Shown here: piece by piece, positions 1 through 8,281 of the stretch
Layout of the letters: every line of letters starts with the position of its first letter
Position numbering within the stretch: the first letter of the stretch is position 1
Assembly (NCBI RefSeq): GCF_009695875.1
Contig: NZ_VUNC01000001.1
Coordinates: 248,001 to 312,000, forward strand
From: Olsenella porci
GTDB taxonomy: Bacteria; Actinomycetota; Coriobacteriia; Coriobacteriales; Atopobiaceae
Direction: 5' to 3'
DNA length: 64,000 nucleotides
Notes under the pieces: model-generated
Database searches by the model: none
Told to the model about the DNA's origin: nothing
The model's input: only the letters and a program-made list of their open reading frames with translations
Made by a program: the position numbers and the translations under genes

Positions 1-1763
1 ACGCGCAGTTCGTGATTAACAACAAGGACCGGATGTTCTGGAACATGCTTGAGCGGTTCCGCAGGGGCGTGGAGAACATCGACTCTCCTGACATCCGCAA
101 GTACTACGTCAACCAGAAGGACGAGCCCGGTGCCGAGGCGGACATCTTCAGGCCGCAGGACAACGAGAACCACAACTTCTTCCCCGAGTACTACGTCATC
201 CCCATGGACGCCCTCTCGCAGCAGGACCGTGCCGCTGCGGCCGAGACCGTTCAGTTCCTCCTCCACAACGGGGTGAGGGTCTCTCGCCTTACGCATGACG
301 TCACGGTTGGAGGCAAGACCTACAAGGCAGGGGCCATCGTGGTCGACATGCACCAGGCAAAGAGGAACATGGCCAACTGCGCCCTGTATCCCAACCTCCT
401 GATCAGCGACTGGACCCAGTACTCCCTCTACAGCGAGCCGCTCACCAACTTCTCGGCGCTGCGAGGCTACGACATGGACACCATCCGCAAGAAGGGCGCC
501 TTTGCCAAGGAGTTCCTGGAGGACGTCACGGCGGTTCCCGACCCCAAGACCTACGTCCAGGGGTCTGGCCCGGTCACGATCATCCGCAACGACAGCCTCC
601 AGTCCATCAGGGCGGTCAACGACCTCCTCAAGCAGGGCAAGAAGGTCGGCCTCATCAGGGAGGGTAGTCACGAGGGAAGCTATGTGGTCTCCACGGAGGA
701 CTTCAACCTGGTGAAGGACAAGTACGTCCTCTATGCCATCCAGGGGAAGGCGACGCCCAAGGCGAGCACCATCCGCAACGACCTCAAGGTGTACGTGCCC
801 AAGGCGTACACGGAGTTCGTCACGGACGCCGGTGGCAACGAGGTGGGCATGAGCGGCTACAACAACCGCCTCAACACCAATGGGAACTGGGACTTCTTCG
901 CATTGGCGAAGCAGATGGGCTTCACACTGACCGATAACCTGGACGAGGCCACGATCATCGTGGGCAGCCAATACCCGTCTTCGGATGTGGCCGAGGAGAT
1001 TGCCAAGAAGATTGCCGAGGGTGTCCCCTACATCGGCTACACCTCCGATGCCCTGCAGTTCGTGAAGGACGCCGGGCTTGCCGACATCAGCTTCACGGGC
1101 GAGGACTGGGATTGGATGGGGTACGACGCGCTCGACACCGTCGTGTTCCCCGAGGACGACATCATCACGGCAACCTATCGCATTGAGGGCGACCGCATCA
1201 TGTACGGCTACGGCGGAAGCTACTTCGTCAGCATCCCGAAGGGTGCGAAGGTGCTCATCAGGACTACCGACGATCAGCCCATCGAGGGCTTCATGACAGC
1301 GGAGTTCCTCGAGAAGTACAAGGGTCAGATCCAGGCGATCAGCATCCTCGACGGCAAGGCCGACATGGTCCTCTTCGCCAACACCCTCACCAACAAGGCC
1401 CATCAGCAGGACGACTACCGCTACCTCACGGCATCCGTCTACAGCCGCTCCCTTGCAGGCGACTACGGCATCATTCCAGTGCCGGACGAGCCTGAGAAGC
1501 CGGCGGAGCCCGGCAACGCCGGAAGTGCGATCAAGCCGAGCGACAACTGGGCTCCCAGCGCGCCTGCTCCCGAGGACCGCGTGGAGCTCAACCGCGAGGG
1601 CGGCGTGAGCCTCCGCACCGCTGCCCAGCATCAGCGCGACTCCGTCCTCCCGCAGACCGGCGACTCCAGCCTGTCCGGCTCCGGCCTTGCGGCGATGGGA
1701 ATCGTCCTCCTCGCCTCCGGTGGCGCGATTGCCTTCTCGCGTCGGCAGGAGCACGACGAGTAG
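1..1763 (+). CDS. LPXTG-anchored M14-like zinc carboxypeptidase, C-terminal part (5' end cut by window edge)
   Basis: The frame is open to the left edge, so this is the C-terminal ~587 residues of a longer cell-wall protein. The first ~150 residues resemble the region after the catalytic domain in large M14 metallocarboxypeptidases: PEYYVIPMDAL, a segment on loss of side-chain register (LLHNGVRVSRL), and KAGAIVVDMHQAKR. The zinc-binding motifs would lie upstream and are not visible. A Pro-rich spacer is followed by the sortase signal LPQTG at 1647-1661, a hydrophobic helix and a basic tail (SRRQ), so the protein should be covalently anchored to peptidoglycan. A terminator-like hairpin separates it from a second LPQTG protease, so the two are neighbours but probably separate transcripts. 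The family call is from general resemblance only; the anchoring is clear. Confidence 0.7.
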   Translation, partial: AQFVINNKDRMFWNMLERFRRGVENIDSPDIRKYYVNQKDEPGAEADIFRPQDNENHNFFPEYYVIPMDALSQQDRAAAAETVQFLLHNGVRVSRLTHDVTVGGKTYKAGAIVVDMHQAKRNMANCALYPNLLISDWTQYSLYSEPLTNFSALRGYDMDTIRKKGAFAKEFLEDVTAVPDPKTYVQGSGPVTIIRNDSLQSIRAVNDLLKQGKKVGLIREGSHEGSYVVSTEDFNLVKDKYVLYAIQGKATPKASTIRNDLKVYVPKAYTEFVTDAGGNEVGMSGYNNRLNTNGNWDFFALAKQMGFTLTDNLDEATIIVGSQYPSSDVAEEIAKKIAEGVPYIGYTSDALQFVKDAGLADISFTGEDWDWMGYDALDTVVFPEDDIITATYRIEGDRIMYGYGGSYFVSIPKGAKVLIRTTDDQPIEGFMTAEFLEKYKGQIQAISILDGKADMVLFANTLTNKAHQQDDYRYLTASVYSRSLAGDYGIIPVPDEPEKPAEPGNAGSAIKPSDNWAPSAPAPEDRVELNREGGVSLRTAAQHQRDSVLPQTGDSSLSGSGLAAMGIVLLASGGAIAFSRRQEHDE

Positions 1764-1788
1764 TCCCAAAAGATCCTTGCTCTGAGCT

Positions 1789-1824
1789 GGGGCGGGGGCC
1801 CGAAGGTTCCCGGGTCCTCGCCCC
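1789..1824 (+). terminator. Probable rho-independent terminator after the M14-like gene
   Basis: A GC-rich hairpin has outer arms GGGGCG and CGCCCC and inner arms GGGCCCG and CGGGTCC around a six-base loop. It is followed by the moderately T-rich TTGTGGTT. It lies 26 nt after the stop codon. Confidence 0.5.
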
Positions 1825-1863
1825 TTGTGGTTGGTGCATCAATTTGACGACATGGGAGGAAGC

Positions 1864-4638
1864 ATGGAGAAGAAGTGGACCCTCAAGGTGCTCGATGCAA
1901 AGTCGGCACACCGCGCCTGGTCGAAGAGGAGGACGCTCGTCGCAATCGTCGCTGCGGCAATCGCGGCGAGCGTCGCCGCGCCAGCAGTAGCCCGCGCAGA
2001 GGAGGTGCAGGTGCTGCCGGCGGAGCAGCCCGCGATTGAGGTGGTTGCGCAAGTCGCCCCGCCGGAGGCGTCGCCTGAGCCTTCGACCGAGGCTGTTGTC
2101 CAGGAGGAGCCTGCGGAGAGTCTCTCCGATCCCACGCCTACTAGCTCGACGCCTGTAGAGGAGGCTCATGATCCATCCGTTGTAAATCAGGATGAGGGCG
2201 CCGTTGCTCCCTCGAACGAGTCCCAGGACGAGGGGGCTCCTGCGGAGGGAGAGGCTGGCAAGCCCGGGGAGGGCGCTACTGCCGCTGACGAGCCCCAGGA
2301 GGCCGTTCCCTCCCAGCCCGCCCAGGGAACGGAGGTAGCGGGCAGCGAGGCAGATGCCACCAAGGGCGAGGCGCCCCTCTCGCCCTCAAACCCCTCTGCC
2401 GCAGCCGACCCGGAGGGACAGTCGCTTGAGGAGGCCGTTACCGGCAAGGAGGCAGACTCCCTTGGTACCAAGATCGTGTTTGACTTCAACGGTGACGGAA
2501 AGACTGACGCGCAGGACTGGAAGGACTACCTCAAGTGGATGGCCGACTACAAGGCGTTCGACTTTGACTTGGAGACTGGAGACCTGGGCGACTCCCACAA
2601 CGGTGGAATCCAGATCACCGGGGCGACCCAGATAATCGCCAACGGGCACGGAAAGCGCCTCGATTCGATCGACACCAACCTCGACGTCGCGAAGATCACC
2701 CAGTACTACCTCAACAATGTCGGGCTTGCCACGTCCGTGAAGAACCAGAGCCCCTGGGGGACCTGCTGGTCCTTTGCGTCCATCTCGGCACTGGAGAGCG
2801 CCATCCTAAAGGCGCAGACCGGTGCCACCCCGGTCGTAAACCCCGACGACCACGTCAAGCCGATTCTCTCGGGGCTCGACGACAAGGGAGTGGACCTGTC
2901 TGAGCTCTACCTGGCGTGGATGGCGTACGACCTTCAGTCCATGGGGTCGCAGAAGGGCGAGGGAATCATCGACGTCCTGCCCTGCGACACCAACCTCTCC
3001 GACCGGCTGAACTGTGGTGGTTGGGCAACGATGGCAGAGACGCTCTTTGGCTCCTGGCAGGGCATGGCGACCGAGGCGGAGCAGGCGTACTGGCCGCAGG
3101 GGGTTCCCAAGACCTACGAGGAGTTCAAGAAGAAGTACGACCACATGGGCGAGTGGAATGTCTCGAAGGATAATGGCGCCCCCTCGGCGCACGTCGACGG
3201 GGTCTACTACCTCCCCGACCCCAACGTGCTTGCCATGGACAAGAAGGACCACATCGTCTGGAAGGGCTATGACCCAACGGCCAACGACCTCATCAAGCAG
3301 GCGATCCTCAAGTACGGGGCAGTTCAGATTGGCTACGGGGCGGATACGTCGCGCGACCCTGGAAAGAGTAACGGGGACTACTTCAACTACGATTCCTGGG
3401 CACAGTACTGCGATGCCACCAACATCGAGATTACCCATGCAGTCACCATCGTCGGCTGGGATGACAACTTTGACCCCAACAACTTCCGAGCCGGAAAGAA
3501 CGACATCAGTAGCCTTAAGCCCGGGGCATGGCTGATCAAGAACAGCTGGGGCTCTGCGGAGTGGTACATGAAGAACTTTGGTCTGAGCGAGGACGAGGTG
3601 CGGGCAAAGCATCTTGGATGGGGGCTTCCCGATCCAACGACGGGGCTGCCAACTGGTTACTTCTGGCTCTCGTACTATGACCACTCGATCAACTCGCCGT
3701 CGTTCTTTAGCGTGGACCTTCCCAAGGATGGCAAGTTCAAGTACGACAACAACTACTCCTACGACCACCTCATCAACGAGTCGCAGTCACCGTTCGTGTT
3801 CAAGACGGCGGATGGCGGCACCTGGGTCTCGAACGTGTTCAAGGCCAAGGGCGACGAGATCCTAAAGGCGGTCTCGGTGCACACGAGCCAGCCGCAGTCG
3901 CACGCAAAGATACTCGTCTACCTGGTGAACGAGGATGGTCTTAGGGACAGCGACCCCACAAATGACGGCGGCCCCGTCCTCTCCATGGACTACGATGCCC
4001 TGATAGCTGGGATGCACACGGTGGACCTCATAAAGCCCATCCAGCTCAAGGCGGGGCAGCTCTTTGCCATCGTGGAGAACATCACCTGCCAGGACGGCAC
4101 CCCCGGTGCCCCGGATGGCGTGAGCTCCCTCATCAACCTCGAGACCGGTATGGCGCAGAAGGCGCAGTTCCCGTATCCCGACGACCTCGAGAGCAAGGGC
4201 CGTGCAATGGGGTACCTCTGGACCACCGTCAAGGCAAACCCGGGGGAGACGTTCATCAAGATTCTTACGAAAGCCGGATACCGTTGGATTACCCCGCAGC
4301 AGCTGTCGGAGGCGTTCTTCGGCGGCAACGTCTTTGAGTTTGGCAATGCCCTGGTGAAGGCATTCACCTGCAATGGCCTCCTTCCCGTTCCTGCCAACGG
4401 CGGCGAGGAGGAGCCTGGCATCGTCGTCCATGTCGAGGAGGCGTCTGGCAAGACGTCCGTCGAGGGCGCCGAGCCTGTTGCGGTTGCAAGGACTGCCTCC
4501 GTCCGCCCAGTAAGCGATGGTGAGGCCGCGCTTCCCCAGACGGGGGATGTCACCTCAAACGCCCCCGTCGCGCTTGGGGCCCTTGCCACCGCGCTTCTCT
4601 CGGTTGGCTGCCTAGTCCGTCGCCGCGGTCAGGAGTAG
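1864..4638 (+). CDS. LPXTG-anchored papain-like (C1 family) cysteine protease
   Basis: This is a 924-residue exported protease. The start at 1864 follows GGGAGG at 1855-1860. Residues ~20-45 form a signal peptide (a basic run, an Ala-rich core, and an ARA-type cleavage site). The next ~160 residues are a Glu/Pro/Ser-rich low-complexity stalk. Near residue 207 lies DFNGDGKTDAQD, which looks like an EF-hand or dockerin-type calcium loop. The C1 catalytic residues are all present: Cys301 in QSPWGTCWSFA, His525 in ITHAVTIVGWDD and Asn560 in IKNSWGSAEW. A beta-rich segment follows, typical of bacterial C1 proteases carrying a lectin-like module. The C-terminus has LPQTG at 890-894, a hydrophobic helix and RRR. 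It is likely a wall-bound protease for host or dietary protein. Its substrate is unknown. Confidence 0.88.
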   Translation: MEKKWTLKVLDAKSAHRAWSKRRTLVAIVAAAIAASVAAPAVARAEEVQVLPAEQPAIEVVAQVAPPEASPEPSTEAVVQEEPAESLSDPTPTSSTPVEEAHDPSVVNQDEGAVAPSNESQDEGAPAEGEAGKPGEGATAADEPQEAVPSQPAQGTEVAGSEADATKGEAPLSPSNPSAAADPEGQSLEEAVTGKEADSLGTKIVFDFNGDGKTDAQDWKDYLKWMADYKAFDFDLETGDLGDSHNGGIQITGATQIIANGHGKRLDSIDTNLDVAKITQYYLNNVGLATSVKNQSPWGTCWSFASISALESAILKAQTGATPVVNPDDHVKPILSGLDDKGVDLSELYLAWMAYDLQSMGSQKGEGIIDVLPCDTNLSDRLNCGGWATMAETLFGSWQGMATEAEQAYWPQGVPKTYEEFKKKYDHMGEWNVSKDNGAPSAHVDGVYYLPDPNVLAMDKKDHIVWKGYDPTANDLIKQAILKYGAVQIGYGADTSRDPGKSNGDYFNYDSWAQYCDATNIEITHAVTIVGWDDNFDPNNFRAGKNDISSLKPGAWLIKNSWGSAEWYMKNFGLSEDEVRAKHLGWGLPDPTTGLPTGYFWLSYYDHSINSPSFFSVDLPKDGKFKYDNNYSYDHLINESQSPFVFKTADGGTWVSNVFKAKGDEILKAVSVHTSQPQSHAKILVYLVNEDGLRDSDPTNDGGPVLSMDYDALIAGMHTVDLIKPIQLKAGQLFAIVENITCQDGTPGAPDGVSSLINLETGMAQKAQFPYPDDLESKGRAMGYLWTTVKANPGETFIKILTKAGYRWITPQQLSEAFFGGNVFEFGNALVKAFTCNGLLPVPANGGEEEPGIVVHVEEASGKTSVEGAEPVAVARTASVRPVSDGEAALPQTGDVTSNAPVALGALATALLSVGCLVRRRGQE

Positions 4639-4687
4639 AGGGCCTGGGCGAGGTCCGCTCCTGATTCCGCTGTCACGCGGAATAAAC

Positions 4688-4727
4688 GAGGCGGGGCGAG
4701 AGGGCCAAGTTCCTCTCGCCCCGCCTC
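4688..4727. terminator. Bidirectional terminator between convergent genes
   Basis: A 16-bp perfect stem (GAGGCGGGGCGAGAGG with CCTCTCGCCCCGCCTC) encloses an 8-nt loop. It sits between the C1 protease and the convergent DUF6485 gene, so it can serve both strands. Confidence 0.7.
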
Positions 4728-4741
4728 CGTTCCAAGGTCGA

Positions 4742-5044
4742 TCAGTCCGCTTGGTTCCCGGGGTGGCCTGAGTGTGCCTGGTCGAAGGCGGCTGCCTTCT
4801 GGTGGCAGAGGCGACGGGTCTCCTCGTCGCGTGGATGCAGTGCCACGAAGCGTGCGAACCCCTCCACGGACCAGTCGTCCCATCCCTCGGTCGGGCCAAG
4901 TGCGTTGAAGATGCACGAGGGTATCTCGCCCAGCGCGATGTTCTTTTGGATGCAGCGGTCGCAGCCACGCCCCGCGGCGAAGTTCTTGGGGTTGTTGGGG
5001 TTGAGGGGGCAGTCGTGGTCGTCGCACGTACAGAAGTGGGGCAT
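4742..5044 (-). CDS. Small cysteine-rich protein, DUF6485-like
   Basis: This is a 100-residue cytoplasmic protein of unknown function. The N-terminus carries clustered cysteines (C5, C7, C12) and then GRGCDRC (C28, C31), a pattern that could bind zinc or an iron-sulfur cluster. The rest is a soluble helical stretch with one further Cys near residue 80. The start at 5044 lies 1 nt after the stop codon of nth on the same strand, so the two are almost certainly co-transcribed and translationally coupled. The family name DUF6485 is from memory of the N-terminal pattern; no function is known to me for it. Co-transcription with a DNA glycosylase hints at, but does not show, a repair-related role. 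Confidence 0.7.
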   Translation of the reverse strand: MPHFCTCDDHDCPLNPNNPKNFAAGRGCDRCIQKNIALGEIPSCIFNALGPTEGWDDWSVEGFARFVALHPRDEETRRLCHQKAAAFDQAHSGHPGNQAD

Positions 5045-5045
5045 G

Positions 5046-5759
5046 CTACTTGTCCTTTCGCTCGCCTGCGCCCGTCCGCCTTGGCCTGCGTGCGTTGGGT
5101 TTGCCGTTGGCCTTGAACGCGCTGGGGCAGATGTCAACGAGCTGGCAGGTGTCGCACTTGGGGTGCTGGGAGGTGCACACCTCTCGCCCAAAGTGGATCC
5201 ATTGCTCATTGACCGGTCCCCACAGCTCGCGTGGCAGCACCTTGAGTAACTGTGGCTCCGCCTGTGCGGGCGTTGGGGCGCTCACCAGCTTGAGCCTGCT
5301 CGCGATGCGGTACACATGGGTGTCGACGGCGATGCCATCCACGACCCCAAAGGCCTTGTTGAGGACGATGTTGGCGGTCTTTCTCCCTACGCCCGGGAGG
5401 GTTACCAGCTCTTCCATGGTTCCCGGAACCTCACCCCCAAAGTCCGAGACGATGACCTGCGCGCACTCGACGCAGTGACGCGCCTTGGTACGGAAGAATC
5501 CCAGGGGGTGGATGACCTCCTCGATCTCGCTTACGTCTGCCGCTGCCATGGACTCGGGGTCGGGCCAGCGGTGAAACAGCTCGGGCGTGACCCTGTTCAC
5601 CGCGGCGTCCGTGGTCTGGGCAGACAGGAGGACGCAGATCACGAGGGTGAAGGGGCTGTCAAAGTGCAGGGCGCTCTTAACGTTGGGATACATCTCCTGC
5701 ATGCGCCGGCAGACCTCTATGCCGCGCTCGCGCTTTGACTTGAGTGACTCCCTTGGCAT
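5046..5759 (-). CDS. nth: Endonuclease III (DNA glycosylase/AP lyase)
   Basis: This 237-residue base-excision-repair enzyme removes oxidised pyrimidines and cleaves the abasic site. The helix-hairpin-helix LPGVGRKTANIV contains the catalytic Lys127, and the catalytic Asp146 lies in VDTHVYRIASRL. The 4Fe-4S cluster loop is intact with Cys at 195, 202, 205 and 211 (spacing 6-2-5). The ATG at 5759 was chosen because AGGAGGGG lies just upstream on the minus strand; an in-frame start further out lacks a ribosome site. The basic C-terminal tail (RRPRRTG) is longer than in E. coli Nth. It is divergent from glgB and leads into the DUF6485 gene. Confidence 0.95.
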   Translation of the reverse strand: MPRESLKSKRERGIEVCRRMQEMYPNVKSALHFDSPFTLVICVLLSAQTTDAAVNRVTPELFHRWPDPESMAAADVSEIEEVIHPLGFFRTKARHCVECAQVIVSDFGGEVPGTMEELVTLPGVGRKTANIVLNKAFGVVDGIAVDTHVYRIASRLKLVSAPTPAQAEPQLLKVLPRELWGPVNEQWIHFGREVCTSQHPKCDTCQLVDICPSAFKANGKPNARRPRRTGAGERKDK

Positions 5760-5979
5760 AGGCCCCTCCTGGTTCGAGCGACGTTTCGGACATCCCAAAA
5801 GGCGGGTGACGCACGGAGGCTGCCTGTGGGGTGCATCTCATCGAGAACGGTGCACCGTCTATCGAACGCAGGCGGCCCCGTCATGTGCCTGCAATAGTAT
5901 ATGGTTGCTTTGTGAAGTTTTTCACTCGCGTTCAAAACCAGATGCCCCGGCGCCTGGTGCCAGAGGTGGGAGGAAGAGC

Positions 5980-8190
5980 ATGGCCGTAAGCGACTCCGAG
6001 CTGTCACTCACAAAGGATGACCTGTACCTCATGGGGCAGGGATCCTGGTATCGCAGCTACGAGAAGATGGGCGCACATCCTGCCACCCGCGATGGGGTGG
6101 ATGGCTTCCACTTCTCCGTCTGGGCCCCGGACGTCAAGAGCGTAAGGGTCATTGGCGACTTCAACGACTGGGATATCGAGGCGAACTTCCTGGACCACAC
6201 ACCCACGGGCGGGGTGTGGGAAGGCTTCGTCCCGGGGGTCACCGAGGGCCAGCTCTACAAGTATGTGATAGAGACCGGTCGCGGGGATCTGCTCTACAAG
6301 GCGGATCCCTACGCGTTCTACGCCGAGTGCCCGCCGGGGACCGCGTCGAGGACCACGAACCTCGAGGGCTACAAGTGGGGGGACGCCAAGTACCTCAAGG
6401 CGCGTGCGTCTCGTGACATGATGAAGAGCCCGCTCAACATCTTCGAGGTCCACCTTGGCAGCTGGAAGCGCCACGACGACGACCTTGCGGGCAACGGAGA
6501 TCCCGACTCCGACGAGCACAGCGGCAGCTACCTCACCTACGACGAGCTCTCCGAGCAGCTCGTGGACTACGTCAAGAAGATGGGCTACTCGCACATCGAG
6601 GTGCTCCCCGTGATGGAGCATCCATTTGATGGCTCGTGGGGCTATCAGGTGACCGGGTACTATGCTCCCACCTCGCGCTATGGCAACCCCAAGCAATTCA
6701 TGCACTTTGTCGACGCCTGTCACAAGGCCGGCATCGGCGTGATCCTGGACTGGGTCCCGGGTGGCTTCTGCCGCGACGAGCACGGCCTGGTGCATTTCAA
6801 CGGCGAAAAGCTCTACGAGAAGGAGGAGCACCCCAACTGGGGTACCTTCAAGTTTGACCTGGGCAGGCGAGAGGTGCAGACCTTCCTGGTGAGCAACCTG
6901 CTCTACTGGGTGGGCGTGTACCACGCCGATGGCGTCCGCATGGACGGCGTCACCAGCATGCTCTACCTCAACTTTGGCGTGGACGACCCCAGCCAGAAGA
7001 AGTTCAACGAGAAGGGGACCGAGGAGGACCTGGTTGCCATCAAGTTTGTCCAGGCGTGCAACGAGGCCGTTGAGAAGTATTACCCCGACGTGATGATGAT
7101 TGCCGAGGAGTCCACCGCTTGGCCGCTCGTGACGTACCCGCCCAAGGACGGCGGCCTCGGCTTCCACTTCAAGTGGGACATGGGCTGGATGAACGACACG
7201 CTGCACTACATGCAGACCGACTTCCCGTTCCGCCCGGGCAACCACCGGCTCCTCACGTTCTCGACCATGTACCAGTTCAACGAGAACTTTGTCCTGCCCC
7301 TCTCGCACGACGAGGTCGTGCACGGCAAGTGCTCGCTCATCACCCGTCAGCCGGGTGACTACTGGCGTCAGTTTGCCGGCATGCGCTCGCTCGCGCTGTA
7401 TCAGATGACGCACTCTGGCGGCAAGCTCAACTTCATGGGCAACGAGATAGCCCAGTTCATCGAGTGGCGCTACTACGAGGGAATCCAGTACTTCCTCACC
7501 GAGCAGTACGAGAGCCACGCCCACTTCCAGCACTACGTGGCGGCGCTCAACCACTTCTACAACGAGCACCCCGCCCTGTGGCAGAACTCCTACACCAACG
7601 AGGGATTTGAGTGGATAGACGCCGACAACAGCGAGCAGTCGGTCATCTCGTTTGTGCGCAAGGGGGACGACCCCAAGGACACCCTTGTCGTTCTCATCAA
7701 CTTTGACGTCAACCCGCACGAGGACTTCCGCGTGGGGGTTCCCATGAGCGGCTATTGGGTCGAGGCGTTCAACTCCGACAGCCAGGAGTTTGGCGGGTCG
7801 GGTGTTACCAACGGCGACCATCGCTTTGCCTCGCAGGAGACGCCCTGGAACATGCGTGACAACTCGGTGGAGCTCAGGCTCCCACCGCTTGCGGGTCTGA
7901 TGCTGCGCTACGACGGTCCTCTCCCCGCCAAGAAGAAGGCTGCGACCAAGCCAAAGTCGAAGGCCGCCAAGACGACGAGGACCGCTAAGGGCGCAGGCAA
8001 GACTGCCGCAGAGAAGGCCGTCAAGCCCACAGCGGCAAAGGGTTCCTCTTCCCGTGGCACAAAGCGAGCGTCGTCCGCCAAGCCAAATGCAAAGGGTGCC
8101 ACCCCAGCCAAGGGAAAGGCTCCCGCAGGTGCCGCCAAGCCCTCGCAGAGGGGCTCCAAGCCAAGTGCGACGGGGAGGGAAAAGAGCTAA
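5980..8190 (+). CDS. glgB: 1,4-alpha-glucan branching enzyme with lysine-rich tail
   Basis: This 736-residue protein introduces alpha-1,6 branches into glycogen. The start at 5980 follows GGGAGG. An N-terminal CBM48 (FHFSVWAPDVKSVRVIGDFNDW) precedes the GH13 barrel. Nucleophile Asp322 lies in GVRMDGV, acid/base Glu376 in MMIAEESTAW and Asp444 in LPLSHDEVVHGK. Two oddities stand out. Region I reads DWVPGGF where the family has His in place of the second Gly (DWVPxHF). From about residue 650 there is an 87-residue Lys/Ala/Ser/Thr-rich tail resembling histone H1, absent from ordinary GlgB. It is the first gene of the glycogen operon. Branching activity is likely from context, but the lost His makes it worth testing. 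Confidence 0.9.
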   Translation: MAVSDSELSLTKDDLYLMGQGSWYRSYEKMGAHPATRDGVDGFHFSVWAPDVKSVRVIGDFNDWDIEANFLDHTPTGGVWEGFVPGVTEGQLYKYVIETGRGDLLYKADPYAFYAECPPGTASRTTNLEGYKWGDAKYLKARASRDMMKSPLNIFEVHLGSWKRHDDDLAGNGDPDSDEHSGSYLTYDELSEQLVDYVKKMGYSHIEVLPVMEHPFDGSWGYQVTGYYAPTSRYGNPKQFMHFVDACHKAGIGVILDWVPGGFCRDEHGLVHFNGEKLYEKEEHPNWGTFKFDLGRREVQTFLVSNLLYWVGVYHADGVRMDGVTSMLYLNFGVDDPSQKKFNEKGTEEDLVAIKFVQACNEAVEKYYPDVMMIAEESTAWPLVTYPPKDGGLGFHFKWDMGWMNDTLHYMQTDFPFRPGNHRLLTFSTMYQFNENFVLPLSHDEVVHGKCSLITRQPGDYWRQFAGMRSLALYQMTHSGGKLNFMGNEIAQFIEWRYYEGIQYFLTEQYESHAHFQHYVAALNHFYNEHPALWQNSYTNEGFEWIDADNSEQSVISFVRKGDDPKDTLVVLINFDVNPHEDFRVGVPMSGYWVEAFNSDSQEFGGSGVTNGDHRFASQETPWNMRDNSVELRLPPLAGLMLRYDGPLPAKKKAATKPKSKAAKTTRTAKGAGKTAAEKAVKPTAAKGSSSRGTKRASSAKPNAKGATPAKGKAPAGAAKPSQRGSKPSATGREKS

Positions 8191-8281
8191 CACCGACCCC
8201 ATGGATTTTGACGTAACCTTTTCAGGTGCGTGGGGTCGTACGGCCTTTCGCCACGTCGGACTAGCGAAATGAGGCGCGCAA

